From Flavobacteriales bacterium (GTDB lineage Bacteria > Bacteroidota > Bacteroidia > Flavobacteriales > Flavobacteriaceae), in NCBI GenBank assembly GCA_024643405.1, contig JAHENA010000002.1:1-64000 (forward strand): 64,000 bases of DNA, written 5' to 3'. This document shows, piece after piece, positions 33,710 to 42,732 of this stretch. The position numbers and the translations under genes are program-made. Below the pieces are notes generated by a model. It was not told where the DNA came from. It saw only the letters and a list, made by a program, of their open reading frames with translations, and did not search any database. Within the stretch, counting starts at the first letter, position 1, and each line of letters opens with the position of its first letter.

Positions 33710-35893
33710 TTATTCCTGAATATCTTTTACTTTAATATCTGTTCCTAATCGCTGCAAGTATGCTATCATGGCTACTATTTCACGGTTTTTCATTTCAACA
33801 AATGGTCTTCCATTTTGTGCTGCATTGTTTTTATCGGCTTCATAACTTGCAACAAAGTCAGGATCATTATAAAGGTTGCTTTCTATTTGAGTACCTTGAT
33901 CCAACATTTGTTGTTGCGCATTTGCAATTTCTTCGTCAGAGTATGGAACCCCAAGTGAAACCATTGTTTTCATTTTAGCTTCTGTTTGAGATTTGTCTAA
34001 TTCAGAGGTTACCAACCATTTATAATTTGGCATAATTGAACCACTTGAAGTACTTCTTGGGTCATACATGTGATTTAAATGCCAGTTATCTGAGTATTTC
34101 CCTCCTATACGGTGTAAATCTGGTCCGGTACGTTTGCTTCCCCATAAGAATGGATGGTCATAAACATATTCGCCGGCTTTAGAGTATTCTCCATAGCGTT
34201 CAACTTCACTTCTAAAAGGTCTAATCATTTGAGAGTGACAACCCACACAACCTTCACGTATATACAAATCGCGACCTTCAAGTTCAAGAGGTGTATAAGG
34301 TTTCACACTGGCTATAGTTGGAATATTAGATTTTACTAATATGGTTGGAACTATTTGAACTATACCGCCGATTAGAATCGCAATAGTCGCGAAAATGGTT
34401 AATTTAACAGGTTTGCGTTCTAACCAAGAATGCCATGCTTCACCTGCTAATCTATGTTTAGAAACACGCTCTAATGCAGGTGCTTCAGCAAGTTCATCAG
34501 TGACGGCGCTTCCAGATCTAATAGTTGCAATGATATTGTAAACTAAAATTAGCATACCAGTTAAATATAAAGTTCCGCCAATAGCACGCATCCAATACAT
34601 AGGAATAATTTCCGATACTGTTTCTAGGAAGTTACCATAGACTAAAGTACCATCAGGATTAAATTGTTTCCACATACTGGCTTGTGTAAACCCAGCAACG
34701 TACATTGGCAAGGCATACATTATGATACCTAAGGTACCTAGCCAGAAATGTAAATTAGCCAATCCTATCGAGAATAATTTAGTTTTAAATAATCTTGGCA
34801 CTAAATAATATATGATACCAAATGCCATAAAACCATTCCAGGCAAGTGCACCAACGTGCACGTGTGCAATAATCCAATCAGTAAAATGTGCAATAGCATT
34901 GACATTTTTTAATGATAAAGTAGGTCCTTCAAACGTGGCCATACCATAACCCGTAATGGCGACTACTAAAAATTTCAAAACAGGGTCAGTTCTTACTTTG
35001 TCCCATGCACCTCTAAGCGTTAATAATCCGTTTATCATACCACCCCAAGAAGGCATCAATAACATAACAGAAAAAGCGACACCTAAGTTTTGCGCCCATT
35101 CAGGAAGTGCGGTGTATAAAAGGTGATGAGGTCCTGCCCAGATATAGATAAAGATTAATGACCAGAAGTGAACAATAGAAAGTCTGTAGGAATATACAGG
35201 TCTATTGGCTGCTTTTGGAACAAAATAATACATTAAACCTAAGAAAGGCGTTGTTAAAAAGAAGGCTACGGCATTGTGGCCATACCACCATTGCACCAGC
35301 GCATCTTGAACCCCAGCATAAACGGAGTAAGATTTAAGAGCATTAACAGGAAGTTCTAAACTATTAAAAATATGGAGTACAGCTACTGTTACAAAAGTGG
35401 CTATATAAAACCAAATGGCAACATACAAATGGCGTTGTCTTCTCTTTAGAATGGTCCAAATCATATTAACACCAAAAACAACCCAAATTAATGCAATAGC
35501 AATATCAATAGGCCATTCTAATTCAGCATATTCTTTAGACGTTGAGTATCCTAACGGAAGCGAAATAGCAGCAGCAACAATTATAAGTTGCCAACCCCAA
35601 AAGTTAATATTACTTAAAAGGTCACTTGCCATACGCGTTTTTAATAAACGCTGTAATGAATAGTAAATACCGGCAAACATGGCATTTCCTACAAATGCAA
35701 AAATAACGGCATTGGTATGTAGAGGTCTTAAACGACCAAAACTTAGCCAAGATATGCCATCAGTCATGTTAGGGAATAAAAACATAAATGCGAGTATTAA
35801 ACCTACGAGCATTCCCACAACACCAAAAACTATTGTGGCATAAATGAATTTTGTAACGATTTTATTATCGTAATGAAATTGTTGCATTTCCAT
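33710..35893 (-). CDS. ccoNO: Fused cytochrome cbb3 oxidase subunits I and II (CcoNO)
   Basis: A 727-residue fusion. Residues 1-470 are CcoN, a 12-helix heme-copper oxidase core with heme and CuB ligand motifs RPLHTNAVIFAF, WWYGHNAVAFFLT, GPHHLLYTALPEW and AHVHVGALAW. A linker joins CcoO, with a membrane helix at about 500-520 and one c-type heme site, Cys549-Cys552-His553 (CVGCHSQMIRPFRSE). This fusion of subunits I and II is usual in Bacteroidota. The complex reduces O2 to water with high affinity and pumps protons. It follows ccoS by 11 bp and precedes ccoQ by 21 bp. Confidence 0.97.
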   Translation of the reverse strand: MEMQQFHYDNKIVTKFIYATIVFGVVGMLVGLILAFMFLFPNMTDGISWLSFGRLRPLHTNAVIFAFVGNAMFAGIYYSLQRLLKTRMASDLLSNINFWGWQLIIVAAAISLPLGYSTSKEYAELEWPIDIAIALIWVVFGVNMIWTILKRRQRHLYVAIWFYIATFVTVAVLHIFNSLELPVNALKSYSVYAGVQDALVQWWYGHNAVAFFLTTPFLGLMYYFVPKAANRPVYSYRLSIVHFWSLIFIYIWAGPHHLLYTALPEWAQNLGVAFSVMLLMPSWGGMINGLLTLRGAWDKVRTDPVLKFLVVAITGYGMATFEGPTLSLKNVNAIAHFTDWIIAHVHVGALAWNGFMAFGIIYYLVPRLFKTKLFSIGLANLHFWLGTLGIIMYALPMYVAGFTQASMWKQFNPDGTLVYGNFLETVSEIIPMYWMRAIGGTLYLTGMLILVYNIIATIRSGSAVTDELAEAPALERVSKHRLAGEAWHSWLERKPVKLTIFATIAILIGGIVQIVPTILVKSNIPTIASVKPYTPLELEGRDLYIREGCVGCHSQMIRPFRSEVERYGEYSKAGEYVYDHPFLWGSKRTGPDLHRIGGKYSDNWHLNHMYDPRSTSSGSIMPNYKWLVTSELDKSQTEAKMKTMVSLGVPYSDEEIANAQQQMLDQGTQIESNLYNDPDFVASYEADKNNAAQNGRPFVEMKNREIVAMIAYLQRLGTDIKVKDIQE

Positions 35894-35904
35894 AATTATA
35901 AAAA

Positions 35905-36090
35905 TTAATCTTTTTTGGTTAGTATTGATTTATTGGATTTTTCTTTGACAAGTTCGTCTTCAAACAACATGCGAACGGAAGGAGTATAGCTGTCATCAAA
36001 CTGCCCGTTTTTTACAGCAATAATAAAGGCTATAAAAAAAATAATAGCAACAATAATGCTTACTGTCAGCATTATATAAATGACACTCAT
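35905..36090 (-). CDS. ccoS: Cbb3 oxidase assembly protein CcoS
   Basis: A 61-residue protein with one N-terminal membrane helix (SVIYIMLTVSIIVAIIFFIA) followed by the CcoS signature VKNGQFDDSYTPSVRMLFEDE. CcoS is required for cofactor insertion into cbb3 oxidase. Here it is the first gene of the oxidase operon (ccoS-ccoNO-ccoQ-ccoP), and its promoter carries the best palindromic CRP/FNR-type box of the window. Confidence 0.92.
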   Translation of the reverse strand: MSVIYIMLTVSIIVAIIFFIAFIIAVKNGQFDDSYTPSVRMLFEDELVKEKSNKSILTKKD

Positions 36091-36110
36091 ACCTTGTTAT
36101 ATTTAAGTGT

Positions 36111-36154
36111 TAAAAATACTTTCATGGTTTATCTAATAAAATGATATATATCAT
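36111..36154 (-). promoter_or_regulatory. CRP/FNR-type box plus -7 element for ccoS-ccoNO operon
   Basis: The perfect palindrome ATGATATATATCAT (36141-36154) contains TGAT-N4-ATCA, the FNR core. On the minus strand, 22 bases later, TATTTTTA (36118 down to 36111) matches TAnnTTTG in 7 of 8 positions, 20 bp from the ccoS ATG. It lies in the 67-bp gap after ccoI. Confidence 0.75.
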
Positions 36155-36157
36155 GTT

Positions 36158-38533
36158 TTACTTTAATTTTCTTCCTGCTATGTTTGTTGAAAGTGTTGTA
36201 AATATAACGACGCTTATTGAGCTTAAAGGCATTAAAATAGCAGCAAAAACTGGTGACAATTGCCCTGTAATAGCAAAATAAAGACCAATAATATTATAAA
36301 TAAATGACATTAAAAAGCTCCATTTGATGATTTTTATTGCAGTTTTTGAAATATTTATGTAACGGTCTAATTGATTGAATTTTGAAGCGTCCAAGATGGC
36401 ATCGCAAGCAGGAGAAAATACATTGACGTTTTCTGAAATAGCAATGCCTACATTACTTTGGGCCAAGGCTCCTGCGTCATTTAATCCATCACCCATCATC
36501 AAAACATGTGCACCTTCACTTTGATGGTATTTTATATATTCCAATTTATCTTCAGGTTTTTGGTTAAATAATAGTTTTGTTTTGGCTGGTAATAATTTGG
36601 TTAAATTGCCTTTTTCACCTTCATTATCTCCAGAAAGAATTACTAGATCAAATTCTTTTTTTAGTTTATTAAATAAATTTGATAATCCTTTCCTGTAAGC
36701 ATTATAAAAAGTGAATTTCCCTTTATAGGTATTATTAGTGCTTAAATGAACTATTGTGTTTAAGGTAGCGTCCGCATTTGTGTAACCCACAAAAGGAGCA
36801 GACCCTATTTTTATTTGGGTTTCTTTGTATTGCCCTTCAATACCTTCACCAATATATTCCTGATAATTATCTAAAGAAATAATGTTATTATCATTCAGAA
36901 GCTCATATAAAGCGCGGCTTAATGGGTGGTTTGATCCTCTTAAAGTGCTTTTTAAAATTAATTCTTCTTCATTTGAGAGACTGGAACCTTCATAATTTAT
37001 TTTTGAGTTTTTATTTGATGTAATGGTCCCAGTTTTATCAAATATGATAGTGTCAATTTTAGCTAATTGTTCAATAACACTGGCATTTTTTAGATAGAAT
37101 TTTTTAGTTCCTAAAATGCGTAAAATGTTTCCAAATGTAAAAGGGGCCGAAAGTGCTAATGCACAAGGGCAGGCAATAATTAAGATGGCTGTAAATACAT
37201 TTAAAGCTTTACTGGAATCAGCAAAAAGCCAAAAGCTGGTAGAAATGATAGCAATAGATAAAATGGCTATTGTAAAATATTTACTGATACTATTTGTGAT
37301 GGTTGTGAAGGATTTCTCTTTATCTGTCTTAAAAACGTCATTACTCCATAATTGTGTTAAATAACTTTGTTCTACAGATTTTAAAACATCAACTTCAATA
37401 ATACCATCCAGTTGTTTACCACCAGCAAAAAGTTTATCGCCCGAGTTTTTTGAGACTGCTTTAGCTTCTCCTGTTACAAAACTATAATCTATACGTGCTT
37501 TTCCTTTTATTAAAATACAATCAGTAGGAATTAATTCTTCATTTCTTATTAAAAGTCTGTCCCCTTTTTCAATCTCATAAACTTGTATAGATTCTTCTAT
37601 TCCATTAGGTAATATTTTAGTAATTCCTATAGGGAAATAGGATTTATAATCGCGCTCAAAAGACAGGAATGAATATGTCTTTTGCTGAAAAAATCTTCCT
37701 AGTAACAGAAAGAAAACAAGTCCTGTAAGGCTATCAAAAAAGCCCGGACCAATATCATATATTATTTCTATAGAACTTCTAATAAACAAAACAAAGATTC
37801 CTAATGCTATTGGTACATCGATGTTTAATATTTTAGACCGTAAGCCTTTGTAAGCTGAAATAAAATATTCTTGTGCTGAATAAAAAACGACAGGAATAGA
37901 ATAAGAAAACATGAGCCACCTAAATAGCGATTTATATTGTTCAAGCCAAAACTCATTCACTTCAAAATACTCAGGAAAGGATAAAAACATCACATTTCCA
38001 AAAGCAAATCCTGCAAATCCAAGTTTATATATTAAGGAGCGGTCAATATTTTTCTTACTAGGACTATAATCGTCTAAACTAATAAACGGTTCATAGCCTA
38101 TACTATTTAATAGGATAACTAAATTTTTTAATGAAAGTGATTCAGAATTAAATGATATCCTCACGTTCTTTTTTCCAAAGTTTACAATGGATGTACTAAC
38201 TGCAGAATGAATTTTATTTAAATTTTCTAACACCCAAATGCAAGAGCTGCAATGGATATGGGGAATGTACAGGGTAATTATCTGTGTTTTACCATCATTA
38301 AATTCAAGTAATTTTTCAACAATCTTATCATTATCCAAAAAATTATATTTGCCTTCAATTTCTTTGGGAGTAGAACCTGGAGATTGCTGAAAATCATAAT
38401 AACAGGTTAAATCATTGGTCGAAAAAATTTCATACACAGTTTTGCAGCCATTGCAGCAAAAAAACTTATCATCAAATATGATTTCAGATTTTTTTGTGTC
38501 TAAACCACAGTGGAAACAAGTATGGTGTTCCAT
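36158..38533 (-). CDS. ccoI: Copper-translocating P1B-ATPase CcoI
   Basis: A 791-residue heavy-metal P-type ATPase from ATG 38533. The N-terminus carries a Cys-rich zinc-binding segment (CFHCGLDTKK, FFCCNGCKTVY), then a heavy-metal-associated domain with HIHCSSCIWVLENL. Membrane helices follow, with the ion site CPC in IIACPCALALS, the phosphorylation motif DKTGT (IIFDKTGTITS), and the MMGDGLNDAGAL hinge. CcoI exports copper for the cbb3 active site. A longer frame to 38584 would run into the promoter region, so the start at 38533 is preferred. It is transcribed alone from the bidirectional FNR-type promoter. Confidence 0.94.
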   Translation of the reverse strand: MEHHTCFHCGLDTKKSEIIFDDKFFCCNGCKTVYEIFSTNDLTCYYDFQQSPGSTPKEIEGKYNFLDNDKIVEKLLEFNDGKTQIITLYIPHIHCSSCIWVLENLNKIHSAVSTSIVNFGKKNVRISFNSESLSLKNLVILLNSIGYEPFISLDDYSPSKKNIDRSLIYKLGFAGFAFGNVMFLSFPEYFEVNEFWLEQYKSLFRWLMFSYSIPVVFYSAQEYFISAYKGLRSKILNIDVPIALGIFVLFIRSSIEIIYDIGPGFFDSLTGLVFFLLLGRFFQQKTYSFLSFERDYKSYFPIGITKILPNGIEESIQVYEIEKGDRLLIRNEELIPTDCILIKGKARIDYSFVTGEAKAVSKNSGDKLFAGGKQLDGIIEVDVLKSVEQSYLTQLWSNDVFKTDKEKSFTTITNSISKYFTIAILSIAIISTSFWLFADSSKALNVFTAILIIACPCALALSAPFTFGNILRILGTKKFYLKNASVIEQLAKIDTIIFDKTGTITSNKNSKINYEGSSLSNEEELILKSTLRGSNHPLSRALYELLNDNNIISLDNYQEYIGEGIEGQYKETQIKIGSAPFVGYTNADATLNTIVHLSTNNTYKGKFTFYNAYRKGLSNLFNKLKKEFDLVILSGDNEGEKGNLTKLLPAKTKLLFNQKPEDKLEYIKYHQSEGAHVLMMGDGLNDAGALAQSNVGIAISENVNVFSPACDAILDASKFNQLDRYINISKTAIKIIKWSFLMSFIYNIIGLYFAITGQLSPVFAAILMPLSSISVVIFTTLSTNIAGRKLK

Positions 38534-38562
38534 AAATTTATTTACTCCTTTTGTACCTTTTG

Positions 38563-38636
38563 CAAATATTTCAAAGATAACCAAATTGAAATATGATATA
38601 TGTCATGTTTATAAAATATGATAATTGTTAGGTTTT
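38563..38636. promoter_or_regulatory. Bidirectional CRP/FNR-type promoter: ccoI and crp/fnr gene
   Basis: One box, ATGATATATGTCAT (38593-38606), serves both directions. On the plus strand, 22 bases later, TAGGTTTT (38629-38636) faces the Crp/Fnr gene. On the minus strand, 22 bases later, AATATTTG (38570 down to 38563) faces ccoI. Each octamer matches TAnnTTTG in 7 of 8 positions, so the regulator gene is probably autoregulated together with ccoI. Confidence 0.7.
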
Positions 38637-38666
38637 AATTAATTTTACAGTCCTTTAAATTATACT

Positions 38667-39344
38667 ATGGGTAAGTGTGAACAATGTATTATCAAACAAT
38701 TTAATTCTCTTAAGACTTTGACAAACGAAGAATTAGTGAGAATCTCTAATTGTAAAACCTCCAGAATAGTTAAAAAAGGGGAGGTCATTTTTGAAGAAGG
38801 TGAGACATTAAAAGGTGTTTATTGTGTAAGAGACGGCATATGTAAACTCACTAAATTAAGTTCAAACGGAAAAGATCAGATAATAAAATTAGTGGTTAAA
38901 GGAGAGTTACTCGGTCAGCGTTCATTAGTAAGCGATGAAAGCGTGAATCTTAGTGCCATTGCCTTAAATGATATGGAATTGTGTTTTATTCCAAAAACTG
39001 AAATTATGATTGATCTTCAAAAAAACACCAATTTTACTTATGATTTATTAAAGGAGATGGCCATAGATTTAAAAGAAGCGGATGATATTATTGTAAATAT
39101 GGCTCAAAAATCGGTGAGACAGCGTTTAGCTGAAACCTTAATTTATATTAATGATAGTTTCGGGACCAAATCTGACGGTACTTTAAGCGTCTTGTTGTCA
39201 AGAGAAGATTTTGCAAATATTATTGGGACCGCAACCGAATCAACGATTAGAGTGATTTCTCAATTTAAAAAAGAAAGACTAATTACTACTATAGGCAAGC
39301 AAATTAAAATAATTGATATAGAAGGTTTAAAACGTGTAGAATAA
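38667..39344 (+). CDS. Crp/Fnr family transcriptional regulator (FNR-like)
   Basis: A 225-residue regulator with a cyclic-nucleotide-like beta-roll (about 30-135) and a winged HTH (about 150-215, with LLSREDFANIIGTATESTIR). In the recognition helix Glu191 and Arg195 match the two conserved DNA-contact positions of CRP/FNR. Cys4 and Cys7 in KCEQC, Cys29, and Cys106 in MELCFIPK could bind a 4Fe-4S cluster, though the spacing differs from Escherichia coli FNR (C20-x2-C23-x5-C29, C122). It is divergent from ccoI and shares an FNR-type box with it, so it is the prime candidate regulator of the cbb3-hemN-ppdK-tonB set. Confidence 0.88.
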   Translation: MGKCEQCIIKQFNSLKTLTNEELVRISNCKTSRIVKKGEVIFEEGETLKGVYCVRDGICKLTKLSSNGKDQIIKLVVKGELLGQRSLVSDESVNLSAIALNDMELCFIPKTEIMIDLQKNTNFTYDLLKEMAIDLKEADDIIVNMAQKSVRQRLAETLIYINDSFGTKSDGTLSVLLSREDFANIIGTATESTIRVISQFKKERLITTIGKQIKIIDIEGLKRVE

Positions 39345-39361
39345 TCTTAATATGATTTAAT

Positions 39362-39393
39362 AAAAAAAGCTCTGAATTTTCAGAGCTTTTTTT
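39362..39393. terminator. Bidirectional intrinsic terminator
   Basis: A 13-bp stem (39362-39374 with 39381-39393), A-rich on one outer side and T-rich on the other, with a 6-base loop. It serves the convergent Crp/Fnr gene and BNR-repeat gene. Confidence 0.9.
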
Positions 39394-39396
39394 GTT

Positions 39397-42300
39397 TTAA
39401 TCTATTTTAAAGGATTTTATTTCTTTAAATGGATTAATTTGTAATTGCTCCATTTTTACCTGATAAGGGTTCCATATTTCTGTAAAAAATTTATTGGTTT
39501 TATCTAAAGCATTATTTAATGCATCTTTAGCATTTGTTATTAATGTAATTTCTGTTGAAGTTAATCCATTTTGTCTGGAACTCACGTAACTTTTAGCAAG
39601 TCCTATTCGCTGATTTACGGTTATTTCAGGATCGCGCGTGATGCCCTGACGTTTATCTTCTTTCCCTAAATAAATATTAATAATTTCATCAATTTGTTTA
39701 ATAATGTCTTTGGAAGATTTTATCTCAATTTCGTATTGGTCTTTATCAAGTTTCTTCAAGTCGGTTTGAAATTTTTCTGCAATTTGTTTGCTTTCAATCA
39801 ATTGTTTAACGGCATCATAAACAGACTGCTGCATAGTTTCTATATTTTTAGAAGCAGTATAAACTTCATCAATATTATTTAGTGATACATCAAGTCTTGG
39901 GTCAGTCTTGACTAAAATCATTTTTTCTGAAATCTGGTCGCCATAAGAAATGGTTACTTTATAGTTTCCAGGTTTTACGGTTACACCGCCTGGTTCTCTA
40001 TTTCTTTTATTTTCCTTTCTGGAAGGTCTTTCTACTCCTGCTTCATCAAGAGACCAAGTTATTCTATTAATGCCAGTGGAATCAGGCGCTTTTTCTTTAA
40101 GAGTTCTAATTAAACGATTACCATCATAAACCATCAATTTAATAGAATCCCACTTCACTTGACCCTCTTCTTTTTCTTTGGTTTCAACATCGTCATCTTC
40201 GTCTTCATTTCCATCTTCAACTTTCTTTTTATCCGTATCCTCTGTTTTCTTTTCATCAATAGTAATATAATAAGATAATTGAGCGCCCGCTTTTCGGTTT
40301 TCACCATTAAACATATCATCAGCACCAAATCGACTTCCCGTCGGTTGCTGATAAGCCGCTAAATAGGCTGTTGGAGGTGTGAACAGTTCTAACTTTTGCT
40401 TAAGAATTTCTTTATTTTTTGCTAGTGCTCGTAAAGGCTTAATATCATCAAGTACCCAAGCAGCTCTGCCAAAAGTCCCTATTACTAAATCATTTTCTCT
40501 TGGATGAATTATTAGGTCTTTCACTGAAACCGTAGGAAAGCCGGCCGTCCATTTAGTCCATTTATTTCCTGCGTCTAATGAAATATAAAGACCGTCATCG
40601 GATCCTAAAAACATCAAATTGGGTTCTTCAGAATCTTCAAGGATACAGAGGGCATAACTCTTCACATCATTTTCATCAACAATTCGTTCCCAATTTTTAC
40701 CATAATCTTTGGTTCTGAAAGCATAGGGTGTATAATTAAAACGTCTGTAGTCATTAGCTATTAATAAGGCTTCACCTTTATTTCTATTAGATGCTTTTAT
40801 TTGTGGAATCCAACTTCCTTGAGGCAATCCTTTAATATTCTTAGAGACGTCCGTCCAGCTAGCACCGCCATTTTTGGTGATTTGTACCTTGCCATCATCT
40901 GTTCCTACCCAAATCATATCTTTTTCAATTGGCGAAGGTTCAATTACAATTATGGTTGTATAGTTTTCTGCACCGGTAGCATCCATGGTAAGACCACCAC
41001 TTTGATCTTGTTTTTGTTTTTCAGGATCATTAGTAGTTAAATCTGGAGATATAATTGACCAGGTCTCTCCTTTATCAATCGATTTATGAACAAACTGACT
41101 TCCAAAATAAATGGTACTAGTATTAAAAGGATCCATATTAATAGCTGCATTCCAATTGAATCTTAATTCAATATTTGGATCAGGGTGTGTGGGCCTTACA
41201 ATATAATTGTTTCCAGTTTGCCAGTCATATCTGCTAACATAACCTTGTTGGCTCATAGACCAGCCAAATCTGGAGTTCTCTTTATCCGGAACCACATCAA
41301 AACCATCACCAAAGCTTATTTCTTGCCAATAAGAGTTTCTTATTCCCTGTGCTTTCCATACATAAGCAGGACCTCTCCATGAGCCATTATCTTGCATACC
41401 GCCATATACGTTATAAGGATATTCATTATCAATGGCAATATGATAGAACTGTCCAACGGGAAGATTTCCAATAAAACGCCATGACTTACCGCCGTCTTTA
41501 GTAATATTCATGCCGCCATCATTACCATCAATCATAAAGTTTCCGTTTGTTGGATGTATCCAGAAGGCATGATGGTCAGGATGAACTCCATTATCAGCAC
41601 CATAAGAAGGCATTAACTGAGTGAATTTTTTTCCACCATCTTCACTTACATTGATATAGGTAAAAACTGAGTAAACTCTGTTCTCATTTTGTGGATCTAC
41701 ATGTAATTCAGAATAATAAAAAGGTCTGTCGCCAATATCGTCATTCTCATTTATTTTTTCCCATTTAAAACCACCATCCACACTTTTATACAAGGCATTT
41801 TTTTTAGCTTCTACTAAAGCATAAATGATATTGGGTTTATTTCTTGCGATGGCAACCCCAATACGTCCCAGGTTTCCTTTTGGAAAACCATCATTGTCAT
41901 CTATTTTATGCCATGATTTTCCACCATCATGAGTTAGAAACAAGCCTGAGCCTTCTCCACCAGAATTAAAAAACCAGGGATCTCTTTTATGTTCCCACAT
42001 AGCGGCGATTAATTTATTTGGATTGGTTGGATCCATAATTAAATCAGCTGCTCCAGATTTATTATTGGTAAATAATATTTTATTCCAAGTTTGTCCGCCA
42101 TCTATTGTTTTAAATATGCCTCTTTCAGGATGTTCACCCCAAGGGGAACCAATGGCAGCAACATAAATAATAGCTGGATTATTAGGGTCAATGACTATTC
42201 TATGAATATGACGTGTTTTTTCTAAACCCATTGAAATCCAATTTTTTCCTCCATCTAATGATTTGTATATACCATACCCGCCATTCAAACTGTTTCTTGG

Positions 42301-42624
42301 GTTTCCTTCACCAGTGCCAACCCAAATCACACTTGGATTAGATTGCTGAATAGCCACAGCACCAATAGAAGCAGTCACTTGGTGATCAAAGACCGGATTC
42401 CATTTGATACCACCAGAAGTTGATTTCCATAAGCCACCAGAGGCTGTTCCAACATACATGATATCAGGATTACTATGAACTACATCTATCGAGGTGACTC
42501 TTCCAGACATACCACCAGGCCCTATATTCCTTGGTTTCATATTTTTAACTAAATCCATTGAAAAATCTTGAGAAAAAAACGACTGGGAGATGAGAAGAAT
42601 GAATATTAAAAGGCTATTTTTCAT
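39397..42624 (-). CDS. Secreted BNR/VPS10-like beta-propeller protein
   Basis: A 1075-residue secreted protein. A signal peptide (about 1-18, ending FSQ) is followed by many BNR/Asp-box repeats of the type S-x-D-G-G-x-x-W (KSTSGGIKW, KSLDGGKNW, KTIDGGQTW, LTHDGGKSW, KSVDGGFKW, ITKDGGKSW), which build sortilin/VPS10-type beta-propellers over about residues 45-740. A charged Glu/Lys/Asp-rich insert lies at about 790-825. The C-terminal part has a Pro/Gly-rich beta domain (about 860-900) and a helical region. Such proteins are called glycosyl hydrolase or WD40/YVTN/BNR-like, but no catalytic residues are visible. Role unknown, possibly protein binding. Confidence 0.85.
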   Translation of the reverse strand: MKNSLLIFILLISQSFFSQDFSMDLVKNMKPRNIGPGGMSGRVTSIDVVHSNPDIMYVGTASGGLWKSTSGGIKWNPVFDHQVTASIGAVAIQQSNPSVIWVGTGEGNPRNSLNGGYGIYKSLDGGKNWISMGLEKTRHIHRIVIDPNNPAIIYVAAIGSPWGEHPERGIFKTIDGGQTWNKILFTNNKSGAADLIMDPTNPNKLIAAMWEHKRDPWFFNSGGEGSGLFLTHDGGKSWHKIDDNDGFPKGNLGRIGVAIARNKPNIIYALVEAKKNALYKSVDGGFKWEKINENDDIGDRPFYYSELHVDPQNENRVYSVFTYINVSEDGGKKFTQLMPSYGADNGVHPDHHAFWIHPTNGNFMIDGNDGGMNITKDGGKSWRFIGNLPVGQFYHIAIDNEYPYNVYGGMQDNGSWRGPAYVWKAQGIRNSYWQEISFGDGFDVVPDKENSRFGWSMSQQGYVSRYDWQTGNNYIVRPTHPDPNIELRFNWNAAINMDPFNTSTIYFGSQFVHKSIDKGETWSIISPDLTTNDPEKQKQDQSGGLTMDATGAENYTTIIVIEPSPIEKDMIWVGTDDGKVQITKNGGASWTDVSKNIKGLPQGSWIPQIKASNRNKGEALLIANDYRRFNYTPYAFRTKDYGKNWERIVDENDVKSYALCILEDSEEPNLMFLGSDDGLYISLDAGNKWTKWTAGFPTVSVKDLIIHPRENDLVIGTFGRAAWVLDDIKPLRALAKNKEILKQKLELFTPPTAYLAAYQQPTGSRFGADDMFNGENRKAGAQLSYYITIDEKKTEDTDKKKVEDGNEDEDDDVETKEKEEGQVKWDSIKLMVYDGNRLIRTLKEKAPDSTGINRITWSLDEAGVERPSRKENKRNREPGGVTVKPGNYKVTISYGDQISEKMILVKTDPRLDVSLNNIDEVYTASKNIETMQQSVYDAVKQLIESKQIAEKFQTDLKKLDKDQYEIEIKSSKDIIKQIDEIINIYLGKEDKRQGITRDPEITVNQRIGLAKSYVSSRQNGLTSTEITLITNAKDALNNALDKTNKFFTEIWNPYQVKMEQLQINPFKEIKSFKID

Positions 42625-42732
42625 AAAGTAAAATTTTGATTCCTCTAAAATAGCGAAAACTTATTATTGAATTCATAAAATTGATGTTGTTCCTTCTAAA
42701 GGATGCATAAAAAGTAGTAATTTTATAGGGCT

